The notes under the pieces are model-generated. The model had not been told where the DNA came from. It saw only the letters and a program-made list of their open reading frames with translations, and searched no databases. Below, piece after piece: positions 1 through 8,596 of a stretch of DNA of 64,000 nt; the first letter of the stretch is position 1; every line of letters starts with the position of its first letter. The DNA is from Methylococcaceae bacterium (lineage in GTDB: Bacteria; Pseudomonadota; Gammaproteobacteria; Methylococcales; Methylomonadaceae): contig SPJS01000067.1 of the NCBI GenBank assembly GCA_006844705.1, positions 41,511 to 105,510 on the forward strand. Direction: 5' to 3'. Made by a program: the position numbers and the translations under genes.

Positions 1-631
1 CAAAACGTTGCCAGGTGATGTCTTGCTGCGGAAGGGCGGTTTCAACATTGATGACCAACGCATGTTGGTCATAGTCCCAACTATTGACCCCAATTCCCAT
101 CGCATGGCGAGTGCGAGATTGCCCTCCATCAGCTGCAATTAACAGTTTGCACTGTAATTGGTACTGATTGTCTAGCTGAATCGTAGAACAATCATGGTTG
201 TAATCAATAAAATCGATATTGACATCGCTGATTAAGTGAAGGTTGGAGAAATGAGGGATATGTTCCAGCAGCGATAATTGAATGACCCGGTTTTCAACAA
301 TAAACCCCAGTTCTGATAATCCTGAATCTCGGCAATTGAATTCGGTGTCACCGACAGTTTCCCATACACGCATGCGGGCAAAAGGGCATGTGCGTTTGTT
401 TACAATGTTGTCCCATGCCCCAATTGTTTGCAAAATTTTCTGTGAAGCTATGCTGAGAGCAGAAACTCTCAAATCATGAGGTTGTTGAGGATCAAACGCT
501 GAGGGTATGTTTCTTTCGATGATAGCGACGGAATAGTTTGAATTTCCAAGCGCGCAGGCTAGTGTGGCCCCCACCATGCCACCACCGACAATGATAATAT
601 CGTATTTTTGTGTTGTTAATTCTGTATTCAT
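1..631 (-). CDS. FAD-dependent ubiquinone-biosynthesis hydroxylase (UbiH/UbiF/VisC family), 3' part missing
   Basis: The first 210 codons of a flavoprotein monooxygenase run off the left edge, so roughly half of a usual ~400-residue protein is visible. I read it from an ATG at 631. Residues 13-25 hold the FAD dinucleotide-binding motif GGGMVGATLA, residues 55-59 the family's R-V-S-A-L, and residues 167-169 the A-D-G of the second FAD motif. Members of this family hydroxylate the benzoquinone ring during aerobic ubiquinone synthesis at the inner membrane. The visible part does not distinguish UbiH, UbiI and UbiF. It is divergent from the glutamate synthase gene, with a 210 bp shared upstream region. 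No frame damage is seen. Confidence 0.85.
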   Translation of the reverse strand, partial: MNTELTTQKYDIIIVGGGMVGATLACALGNSNYSVAIIERNIPSAFDPQQPHDLRVSALSIASQKILQTIGAWDNIVNKRTCPFARMRVWETVGDTEFNCRDSGLSELGFIVENRVIQLSLLEHIPHFSNLHLISDVNIDFIDYNHDCSTIQLDNQYQLQCKLLIAADGGQSRTRHAMGIGVNSWDYDQHALVINVETALPQQDITWQRF

Positions 632-841
632 TGAGGACAAACTTAATTGAATGACACCAGGTAGACTTCGTGGTAAAATTGAAAAATTTCACTGGTGCTA
701 ATTCAGTGACGGAGAATGGTGATGTAAATCAGTAGTATTTAAGCGGTATTGACTGTAACATGCTATTCGCTAAAAAACCACAACCTGTTGTTTGATCCAG
801 GCATCAAACGATTTCAATAGATAGAAAAGGAACGGGACTCT

Positions 842-3800
842 ATGACAGAAAACTCCCTGAAGACATCAAAATACATGCTGTATGACGTTGAACAATCTCG
901 CGATAGTTGCGGAGTGGGGTTCATAACCAATAAACACAGCAAACAAACACATGACCTTTTAGCAAAATCGCATGAGGCGTTATGCACCATTCCGCATCGG
1001 GGTGGGATGAGTGCTGAAGGCATCGGTGACGGTGCGGGTGTCAATATTGATTTGTCTTTAAAGTTTTTCCGGAAAATAACGGGAATGCAGGCATTGCAAC
1101 CAGGTGAATTTGGTGTTGCCAATTTCTTTTTCCCTGATGATCATACTCATTTCGACAAAGCGGCTAAAGATTTGGTGAACACATATCTGGCTGAATTCGA
1201 TTTATCTGTTATCAAATGGCGTGACATTCCGGTTGATAATTCTGTACTTAGAGACGCAGCAATTAAAGCTCAACTGCCAATTAAACAGGTCATATTTAAA
1301 CGTCCAGCCTCATTGTCAACGGCTTCCCAGGAAGAGTTTGAACAACATATTCAAAATGCATTGTTAGCGATTGAAGCTGACGGGTTTAGTCGGGAAGAAC
1401 TTCTTGGATTTTACCCTCTGTCCATGAGTTCACGCACCCAAGTGTACAAGGGGCGTTTGAATTCTTTTGAAGTCATCCCCTATTTCACTGACCTGTATGA
1501 TCAGGATCATGAAATCCATACCTTGTTTTTTCATACACGTTTTTCTACCAATACTGCTCCTGCAACCATGATGGCTCAGCCATTTCGCTACATGGCGCAT
1601 AATGGTGAATTAAATACCGATAAGAAAAACAGGCTTAGCGAGAATGCCATTGCCCGGCAAAATAACAAACATGTTGTTTTTCCTTGCGGCCAGTCTGACT
1701 CGGGTCGCCTTGACCAAACCCTGACTCGTCGAATAAATGAAGACGAACTGGATATAGTTACCGCTATCCTGGCAATGATGCCACCTGCCTGGGAAAACGA
1801 TCCTACCTTGTCGCCAGAAGTCAGAGCCATGCTCGAGTACTTTAGTTTGTATGAAGAAAAAAACGATGGGCCGGCGGCACTGATTTTTTCTGATGGTTTA
1901 CGTGTCGGGGCACGTCTTGATCGATTGGGGTTGCGTCCATTACGTTCAGTTGAAACACACGAATATTTATGCGTGATGTCAGAAGCCGGGCAGATCGATT
2001 TTCCTGCTGAACAAGTGATTATGCGTGGACGCATTGAAGCCGGAGGGATGTTGTATTTTGATCATACCAGCGGCGAATCCTATGATAGTCACCAGGTAAT
2101 GGAAAAACTGGCCAAGCAAAAGGATTACCAGGCGTTGCTGGATCAAAAAAGACTGCATATTTCAGGCTTGCCTGAGGTGGCCATAGATCAAATTTCCAGC
2201 GAACATGCTTTCAGTATTGAACAACGTCATACGGCCTATTCACTGAATCAGGAAAGTTTCAAATTTTTACTGGATCCTATGCTGGCTAATGGATTGGAAA
2301 AAGTAACTGCGATGGGCTATGGCATCACACCCAATGCATTGAGCTCCGCTGAAGGGGGCATGTCTCGTTATTTCAGTCAGCGATTTGCTCAGGTGACCAA
2401 TCCGCCTTTGGATTCTTTGCGGGAAAGTGACGGTATGACTTTGCGCGTCTCCTTAGGTGCAAAACCCACCTTTGCAGACGTTGACAGCAAACAACTGGTT
2501 ATCGATTCACCCGTATTGCAATGTACGCAATTGGAGAAAATCCGCAGGCAAAAAGAAGTCAAAGTCGTGTCGCTTGATATGGTGTTTACACCTGATTTTG
2601 AAAATGCACAGGCCAATGCGGACGCCCTTGAAATGGCTTTTCTTGCTGTTTGTGATCAAATTGAGCAGGCGGCCAAAGAAAATGCCGGAATCATTATTCT
2701 TTCTGATGCGAATATCTCAAAAGACAAAGCGGCAATTCCTGCCTTGTTGATGGTTGCAGCAGCTAATCAGCATATGGTTAAGCAAGGTGTACGGTTTAAT
2801 TCATCATTAATTGTCGAAACCGGGCAGGCGGCCAGTCCCCATGATGTGGCGACTATTCTTGGTTTTGGTGCCTCTGCAATCTGCCCATTGAGTGTGCATA
2901 ACCGGGTAACGACACTTTATCCTGAAAATGAATGGCAGGCTGGGTTGGATAATTTCCAGAAAGGGGTGGCTAAATCATTGATGAAAACGATGGGTAAATT
3001 TGGTTTATGTACTGCTGAGAGTTATATAGGTGGTGAGTTTTTTGAATCAAATTATCTTGACACAAATGAGCCCAAATTACAGCCGTATTTCCCGAACATC
3101 AATTCACCGGTAGGTGGCGTACGATATCTGGATATTGCAAACAGTGCTGTTGAATGGCACCACAAAGCGCTAGCGGTAAATTCCGAAAATGACATTCCAT
3201 TCCTTGGTTTATTCAAAGAACGTCAGGATGGTGCGGGACATACTTTTGGTAATACCGCCGTCAAGGAATATATCAATATGACGGATGAGGATATTATGTA
3301 TATTCCTCAGCAAAAATCCAATGAAGTCAGTGATACGGCATATCTTGATTTTGGGTTCACTAGACGCACACCGAAACAGATTGACGCGTTTGGGATTACA
3401 CCGGCTTACCGCAGTTTTATTACCAATTTATATTATGAGCGTCAACAGCGCCCTGCAGCACTGCGCGATATCATGGGGTTTCCTGTTGATGTGTCTAACG
3501 CGCAAGATCAAGAGGCATTTGATCGAGTTCTAGGAAGCCAAAATCTGAACGGTAACAACAATTATTCGATTAAAGGGTTGACGGTTAAGACAGGCTCGGA
3601 AGACAAATTTGTCATTCAATTCGACCAGGATAACTCTGCAGCTCGGCTTCAGCAATTGGCAAATCATTTAATGGCCCGATTTGGACTTGCCCAGGATCAA
3701 ATTAATCTGACAGACAAATTAAGTCTGTCTGTTGCAGTTGGCAGTGCATGTGCAAACTATTTGTCCAAAGTCAAAGAAGCACGTGCAAGCCTTGATTTGG

Positions 3801-6319
3801 CAGATGTTCAACCTGCGCATGAAATCACTGCAACATTAACATCCGGTGCAATGAGTCATGGTGCATTGCTGGCTGAAGCACATGAAGCGGTCGCCATGGG
3901 CACAAATATTGTCGGTGCGTTGAGCAATTCAGGTGAGGGTGGCGAGCATTCCAGCCGCTTTAACACGCTGAAGTCTTGTAAGATCAAACAGTTTGCCTCT
4001 GGCCGTTTTGGTGTTTGGGCGGGGTACCTTGCCGATCCAAATGTTGAAGAAATTGAAATTAAAATTGCCCAGGGCGCCAAGCCAGGTGAAGGCGGTCAGT
4101 TACCGGCGCCTAAAGTGTCAGTTGAAATTGCATCATTACGCGGTGGAACGCCGAAAGTTGAACTGGTCAGTCCGCCGCCTCATCATGATACCTATTCAAT
4201 CGAAGATTTAGGGCAGCTGATTCACGATGCCAAGGCAGCCCGGGTTAAAGTTATTGTTAAACTGGTATCTTCTGAAGGTATCGGCACAATTGCGGTAGGT
4301 GTTGCTAAAGCCGGTGCGGATGTCATCAATGTGGCTGGTAATACAGGGGGAACCGGTGCGGCCGCGGTTACCAGTCTTAAAAATACCGGGCGCTCACCAG
4401 AAATCGGCATTGCCGAAGTGCATCAGGCATTGTGTGTGAATGGCTTGCGTGAAAAAGTTGTATTACGCTGTAGTGCAGCACACCAAAGTGGTGTGGATGT
4501 GGTGAAGTCGGCAATTTTAGGTGCTGATTCTTTCGAATTCGGCACAACAGCCTTGATGATGCTGCGCTGTGTTATGGCTAAAAACTGTAATATCAAATGT
4601 CCGGCCGGGTTAACGACTGTGCATGAAGAGTTCAAAGGCGATGCGCGGGTTTTAGCCCAGTATTTTATGAATCTTGCTCATGAAGTTCGTGAAATTCTGG
4701 CAGAACTGGGTTACAAAAGTTTACAGGAACTGCGTGGAAAAACTGAATTACTGCATTTGATTAATCACCCCAGCATGGTAGGTCAGCTTGATTTTTCCCA
4801 ACTGCTGCATGAGTGTGAAGAAATTATTATCTCTGAGCCAGTTTATCTGGAAGCGGATTTCAAAAAAGACGATGTGTTTATTGAACAAATTAAATCGTTC
4901 TTGGTAAACAGTGATAAACCGCACATCGTTATTGAAGGTGAGCAATTTAAGTTAAATAACTGTAACAAGACGGTTGGTGGTCAAACAGCTATTGATATTG
5001 AACGGCTTTTGAATTACCAACTAACTGATGATCAAATTTCTAATTCATCAATTATTTATACCAATCAACATGGACGACGTTATCTGGCACCAGATTCAGT
5101 GATTATTAAAACATCTGGGGCAGCAGGGCAAAGTTATGCGGCATTTAATAATGATGGTATGCGTATGGAACACACGGGGACGTGTAATGACGGCGTAGGA
5201 AAAACTGCATGTGGTGGAACTATTGTTATTAAATCACCAGGGGGTGGATCAGATAATAATGGCGAGAATGTACTGATTGGTAATTTTGCTTTATTTGGCG
5301 CGAGTGGCAGTAAAGCATTTGTCAATGGTCAAGCCGGTGATCGCTTTGCTGTGCGAAATTCCGGTGCATTGGCAGTGGTTGAAGGCGTGGGCGATTTTGC
5401 TTGTGAGTATATGATTAACGGAACCGTGTTGAACTTGGGTGGTTTCGGTAAAGGCTTTTGTACTGGTATGTCTGGTGGTAATGCCTACCAATATGATCCT
5501 GATAATTTGTTACATGATTTGTTTGACAAGTCATCTGTAGAGATTCGTTCCTTGCAGGAAGAAACAGAGGTTTCCAAGGCACATGAACAATTCATTTTGA
5601 GCATGATGGAAGAACATGTCCGCTATACCGGTTCGGAAAAAGCACAATTTATTTTGCAGAACTGGAATGTAGAAAGACAGTATTTCAAATTTGCAGTCCC
5701 GCTTTGGCTTTATAAAACTCAGACATCTGAATTTCTGGCAAAGGCAATTGACCGCAAAGTAATAATTGAAGAGTTATCCGTGTCTCTTGCTCAGCAACAT
5801 ATTGAACAGATTCAACAAGCAGCCCAATCAGCGCAGCCTTTGTTTGCCGGACTCTCGCCAGGATATGGTGAGATTGACTCTGAATTAACTCACCAATTGT
5901 TGAATAGTTTTGCAGTCATTGATAAATCCCAGCAAATCGCCAGAGATCAGTTAAAGAAAGCCGGCAATGCTAATCCTACTCAAGGCGAGGTGGATGAGCG
6001 GGCGGATAAATTGTTACATCAGCGGCCACGTAAGTTGCAGGATGCTTTGGTGAAAAATGCGCGTGAAGCTTACAGCCAATATAATGATGATCAACTGGCA
6101 TCTTTATTGGCTGATAAACGCTTGTATGATTACAAGGCAGCATTAATCAGGCGTGATGTGCAGAGTATTAATTCGCTGGGTTCGACAGCGTGGATTATTG
6201 AACAAAGTCGAGTTAACCGGGAAGCATTAAAAGATGTTCCGTCGGTTGCTGAAAGTCTTGCCGGGCTGGCCAGCCTTGCCATCATTCAGGAAATGCTGGA
6301 ACAGTCAGAAGCAGCATAG
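842..6319 (+). CDS. gltB: Glutamate synthase large subunit, long variant (1825 aa)
   Basis: Makes glutamate from glutamine and 2-oxoglutarate. Domains in order: class II glutamine amidotransferase with the expected nucleophile Cys23 after a 22-residue propeptide; a central domain near 580-700; the FMN-binding synthase domain near 1000-1275; the GXGXG beta-helix near 1440-1550. The 3Fe-4S cysteines are C1243, C1249 and C1253, spaced CX5CX3C, whereas E. coli GltB has CX5CX4C. Usual length is about 1500, so this protein is some 300 residues longer. Most of the excess is a charged, apparently helical tail after about residue 1600. An AAGGA-type ribosome site precedes the ATG. No gltD small subunit lies nearby; instead a diflavin reductase follows after 88 bp, which may be its electron donor (inference). 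Confidence 0.93.
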   Translation: MTENSLKTSKYMLYDVEQSRDSCGVGFITNKHSKQTHDLLAKSHEALCTIPHRGGMSAEGIGDGAGVNIDLSLKFFRKITGMQALQPGEFGVANFFFPDDHTHFDKAAKDLVNTYLAEFDLSVIKWRDIPVDNSVLRDAAIKAQLPIKQVIFKRPASLSTASQEEFEQHIQNALLAIEADGFSREELLGFYPLSMSSRTQVYKGRLNSFEVIPYFTDLYDQDHEIHTLFFHTRFSTNTAPATMMAQPFRYMAHNGELNTDKKNRLSENAIARQNNKHVVFPCGQSDSGRLDQTLTRRINEDELDIVTAILAMMPPAWENDPTLSPEVRAMLEYFSLYEEKNDGPAALIFSDGLRVGARLDRLGLRPLRSVETHEYLCVMSEAGQIDFPAEQVIMRGRIEAGGMLYFDHTSGESYDSHQVMEKLAKQKDYQALLDQKRLHISGLPEVAIDQISSEHAFSIEQRHTAYSLNQESFKFLLDPMLANGLEKVTAMGYGITPNALSSAEGGMSRYFSQRFAQVTNPPLDSLRESDGMTLRVSLGAKPTFADVDSKQLVIDSPVLQCTQLEKIRRQKEVKVVSLDMVFTPDFENAQANADALEMAFLAVCDQIEQAAKENAGIIILSDANISKDKAAIPALLMVAAANQHMVKQGVRFNSSLIVETGQAASPHDVATILGFGASAICPLSVHNRVTTLYPENEWQAGLDNFQKGVAKSLMKTMGKFGLCTAESYIGGEFFESNYLDTNEPKLQPYFPNINSPVGGVRYLDIANSAVEWHHKALAVNSENDIPFLGLFKERQDGAGHTFGNTAVKEYINMTDEDIMYIPQQKSNEVSDTAYLDFGFTRRTPKQIDAFGITPAYRSFITNLYYERQQRPAALRDIMGFPVDVSNAQDQEAFDRVLGSQNLNGNNNYSIKGLTVKTGSEDKFVIQFDQDNSAARLQQLANHLMARFGLAQDQINLTDKLSLSVAVGSACANYLSKVKEARASLDLADVQPAHEITATLTSGAMSHGALLAEAHEAVAMGTNIVGALSNSGEGGEHSSRFNTLKSCKIKQFASGRFGVWAGYLADPNVEEIEIKIAQGAKPGEGGQLPAPKVSVEIASLRGGTPKVELVSPPPHHDTYSIEDLGQLIHDAKAARVKVIVKLVSSEGIGTIAVGVAKAGADVINVAGNTGGTGAAAVTSLKNTGRSPEIGIAEVHQALCVNGLREKVVLRCSAAHQSGVDVVKSAILGADSFEFGTTALMMLRCVMAKNCNIKCPAGLTTVHEEFKGDARVLAQYFMNLAHEVREILAELGYKSLQELRGKTELLHLINHPSMVGQLDFSQLLHECEEIIISEPVYLEADFKKDDVFIEQIKSFLVNSDKPHIVIEGEQFKLNNCNKTVGGQTAIDIERLLNYQLTDDQISNSSIIYTNQHGRRYLAPDSVIIKTSGAAGQSYAAFNNDGMRMEHTGTCNDGVGKTACGGTIVIKSPGGGSDNNGENVLIGNFALFGASGSKAFVNGQAGDRFAVRNSGALAVVEGVGDFACEYMINGTVLNLGGFGKGFCTGMSGGNAYQYDPDNLLHDLFDKSSVEIRSLQEETEVSKAHEQFILSMMEEHVRYTGSEKAQFILQNWNVERQYFKFAVPLWLYKTQTSEFLAKAIDRKVIIEELSVSLAQQHIEQIQQAAQSAQPLFAGLSPGYGEIDSELTHQLLNSFAVIDKSQQIARDQLKKAGNANPTQGEVDERADKLLHQRPRKLQDALVKNAREAYSQYNDDQLASLLADKRLYDYKAALIRRDVQSINSLGSTAWIIEQSRVNREALKDVPSVAESLAGLASLAIIQEMLEQSEAA

Positions 6320-6407
6320 GTTCTGCACTCAGTTTCAATGCAACAGGTTAACCCATTTATTCAGTTCTTTGCCGGAATCATTTTCCGGCTATACAGATTA
6401 TTCAAAC

Positions 6408-8156
6408 ATGAAAGCGCCTTTTATTCCAAATAACGCCCCTTTTAGTGATACACAGAAAGCCTGGATCAGCGGTTTTTTTGCAGGTATGCATAGTCATATG
6501 CTGAAAAGTTCACAGGCAGTTGATTCTTCTCAAGCACGGATATTGCATATTTTATATGGCACGCAAACAGGCAACTCCGAATCCGTTGCTAATGATGCGG
6601 CTGAAATTGCCAAATCACATGGACTGGTGCCTTCCGTCAAAGGTTTGGACGAAATTGAAATAGCTCAATTTTTATCATTAGAATATGTGTTGATTATCAC
6701 CAGTACTTACGGTGATGGAGAAATGCCGGATAATGCAGAGATGTTATGGGACGCGTTGTCTGGCAGTGATGTCCCAGCATTAGACAAGATGAAGTACTCA
6801 GTACTGGCTTTGGGTGATACCAGTTATGACAAGTTTTGTCAGGCCGGAATAGATTGGGATAATCGACTGTTGGCGTTGGGAGCGCAACGATTATTAGAGC
6901 GCGTAGACTGTGACATTGATTATGAAGAACCCGCGGAGACATGGATTGCTGAAGCCATTCCATTGATGGCTGATGGCGCTGAGGGGGCCGGGCTTGTTGT
7001 AAATGTTGATTCGCAAGCTCAAGTTGAAAAACCAGCATATCATCGCAAAAATCCTTTTCCGGCAAAAATGCTGGTTAACCGTTTGCTGACAGCAGAGAAT
7101 TCCAGCAAAGAGACACGCCATTACGAAATCTCATTAGAAGGTTCAGGGCTGAGTTATGAAGCGGGGGATGCGCTTTGCGTAATACCAACGAACGATCCTG
7201 AATTGGTTGCAGATATTACTAAAGCTATCGGTTGTTCAGGTGAAGAACTTGAGCCCGTAAATGATCAGCACATGACCTTGACTCAAGCGCTGACTGAAGT
7301 TTTTGAAATCAAGTTGCCGGGCAAGGAGTTTCTACATGAAGTTGCCAATCGTTCAGGTGATGCAGAATTAAATGAGTTACTCGAGGCACAGAACAAAGAA
7401 AAGCTGGCTGATTATCTGTGGGGAAGAGATATTCTTGATTTGTTGTTACAATTTCCGAAAATGGAGTTTTCAGCAGCAGAATTTTTGGCGCTACTGAAAC
7501 CACTCCAGCATAGGGCATATTCAATTTCTTCCAGTGGAAAAAAATATCCTGAAAGTGTTCATTTGACAGTGGCCAGCGTAAGATACGATAGTTTTAACCG
7601 TCAACATAAAGGGGTATGCTCCACATATCTTGCAGATCTGGTGGATGAAACTACCGATGTACGAATCTTTTTTACACCTAACAAAAGCTTCAGAGTACCC
7701 GAAGATAATACATTGCCGGTGATTATGGTTGGGCCGGGAACAGGGATTGCCCCGTTTAGAGCTTTTTTACAGGAACGTCAGATAAGAAATGCCACAGGTA
7801 AAAATTGGTTGTTTTTCGGGGATAGAAATGAAGCTACTGATTTTATATATCGTGAAGAACTGGAGGACATGAAAAACCAGGGAATTTTACACAAACTGGA
7901 TTTGGCATTCTCCAGGGATCAGGAAGAAAAAATTTATGTTCAAGATCGAATGCAGGAGCATGGTGAGGAATTATTTGCCTGGTTGGAAGAGGGTGGCTAC
8001 TTCTTCGTATGTGGGGATGCTTACCGTATGGCGAAGGATGTAGATAGAGCGTTATTTGATATTATTGCCAAGTATGGAAATAAATCTGCGATAGAAGCGG
8101 CGGACTACATGAATATGCTAAAGAAGGAAAAACGTTATGTCAGAGATGTTTACTAA
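6408..8156 (+). CDS. CysJ-like diflavin reductase (flavodoxin + FAD + NADPH domains)
   Basis: A 582-residue NADPH-dependent diflavin reductase. The N-terminal flavodoxin domain carries the FMN loop YGTQTGNSES and the STYGDGEMPDNAE segment. The FAD domain has RAYSISSS and GVCSTYLAD. The NADPH domain has GPGTGIAPFRAFLQER and VCGDAYRMAKDVDRAL, and the protein ends in KRYVRDVY like sulfite reductase alpha. The frame is open from 6234, inside gltB, but I chose the ATG at 6408 because it gives the family length and does not overlap gltB. In E. coli CysJ passes electrons to CysI; no cysI is here. Its position directly after a glutamate synthase lacking GltD suggests it may feed that enzyme (inference). 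A second option is an ordinary sulfite reductase flavoprotein. Confidence 0.88.
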   Translation: MKAPFIPNNAPFSDTQKAWISGFFAGMHSHMLKSSQAVDSSQARILHILYGTQTGNSESVANDAAEIAKSHGLVPSVKGLDEIEIAQFLSLEYVLIITSTYGDGEMPDNAEMLWDALSGSDVPALDKMKYSVLALGDTSYDKFCQAGIDWDNRLLALGAQRLLERVDCDIDYEEPAETWIAEAIPLMADGAEGAGLVVNVDSQAQVEKPAYHRKNPFPAKMLVNRLLTAENSSKETRHYEISLEGSGLSYEAGDALCVIPTNDPELVADITKAIGCSGEELEPVNDQHMTLTQALTEVFEIKLPGKEFLHEVANRSGDAELNELLEAQNKEKLADYLWGRDILDLLLQFPKMEFSAAEFLALLKPLQHRAYSISSSGKKYPESVHLTVASVRYDSFNRQHKGVCSTYLADLVDETTDVRIFFTPNKSFRVPEDNTLPVIMVGPGTGIAPFRAFLQERQIRNATGKNWLFFGDRNEATDFIYREELEDMKNQGILHKLDLAFSRDQEEKIYVQDRMQEHGEELFAWLEEGGYFFVCGDAYRMAKDVDRALFDIIAKYGNKSAIEAADYMNMLKKEKRYVRDVY

Positions 8157-8159
8157 TGT

Positions 8160-8357
8160 ATGTTCGTTCCTGAAATAGCACATACGGTCATCGTCGGATT
8201 GATGATCGTTATCCCCGTTGGTGTTATATATAAACGGGCAGGCTTTTCTCCGCTTTGGGCCGCTCTTGTTTTTTTACCTGGGTTTGGCCTGTTATTGATT
8301 TGCCTTCAGTTGGCTTTTATGAGATGGCCAAATAACCAAGCCAGTGAGGATAAGTAA
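8160..8357 (+). CDS. Small two-helix membrane protein (65 aa)
   Basis: Begins three bases after the reductase stop. The 65 residues form two hydrophobic helices (about 8-24 and 30-54) with a short K-R-A-G loop between them, followed by a polar tail after R-W-P. I recognise no functional family. It shares layout with the next protein: helix, K-x-G-type loop, helix, then a W-P close to the end, so the two are probably paralogues from a tandem duplication. Tight spacing puts both in the gltB-reductase transcript. Function unknown; a membrane anchor or accessory for the upstream enzymes is possible but unsupported. Confidence 0.6.
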   Translation: MFVPEIAHTVIVGLMIVIPVGVIYKRAGFSPLWAALVFLPGFGLLLICLQLAFMRWPNNQASEDK

Positions 8358-8540
8358 ATGGACGTATTTTTTATTCTGGCCGCATTTTTTGCATTATTCG
8401 TTTTGTGGTTATGTAGCAAAATTGTAGCAAAAGCGGGCCTGGATAGACGTTGGGTTCTGTGTCTATTAATTCCAGTCATTAATGTCATTATGGTTTGGGT
8501 GTTTGCATTTGTACATTGGCCTAAAGCCCGGAAACAATAA
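8358..8540 (+). CDS. Small two-helix membrane protein (60 aa), paralogue of its neighbour
   Basis: The ATG directly abuts the preceding TAA, which argues for translational coupling. The 60 residues give two membrane helices (about 3-24 and 33-51) separated by a short charged loop (K-A-G-L-D-R-R) and end with H-W-P-K-A-R-K-Q. It resembles the 65-residue protein before it in layout and in the terminal W-P. No enzymatic motif is present. It is the last gene of the gltB transcript and faces a convergent gene across a hairpin. Confidence 0.6.
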   Translation: MDVFFILAAFFALFVLWLCSKIVAKAGLDRRWVLCLLIPVINVIMVWVFAFVHWPKARKQ

Positions 8541-8560
8541 TTTATAGCGCCTACCCGTTT

Positions 8561-8587
8561 GCAGATGCACGCTTGCTGCGCATCTGC
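8561..8587. terminator. Hairpin between convergent genes, possible bidirectional terminator
   Basis: A perfect 8-bp inverted repeat (GCAGATGC and GCATCTGC) with an 11-nt loop sits in the 56 bp between two convergent genes. Position and stem fit transcription termination for both, but there is no clear T-run on either side, so the call is moderate. Confidence 0.5.
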
Positions 8588-8596
8588 TTCATGCAA

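Noticed and set aside
6234..6407. Longer N-terminus for the diflavin reductase
   Set aside because: It would overlap gltB by 86 bp and add 58 residues unlike the family; the ATG at 6408 gives normal length.
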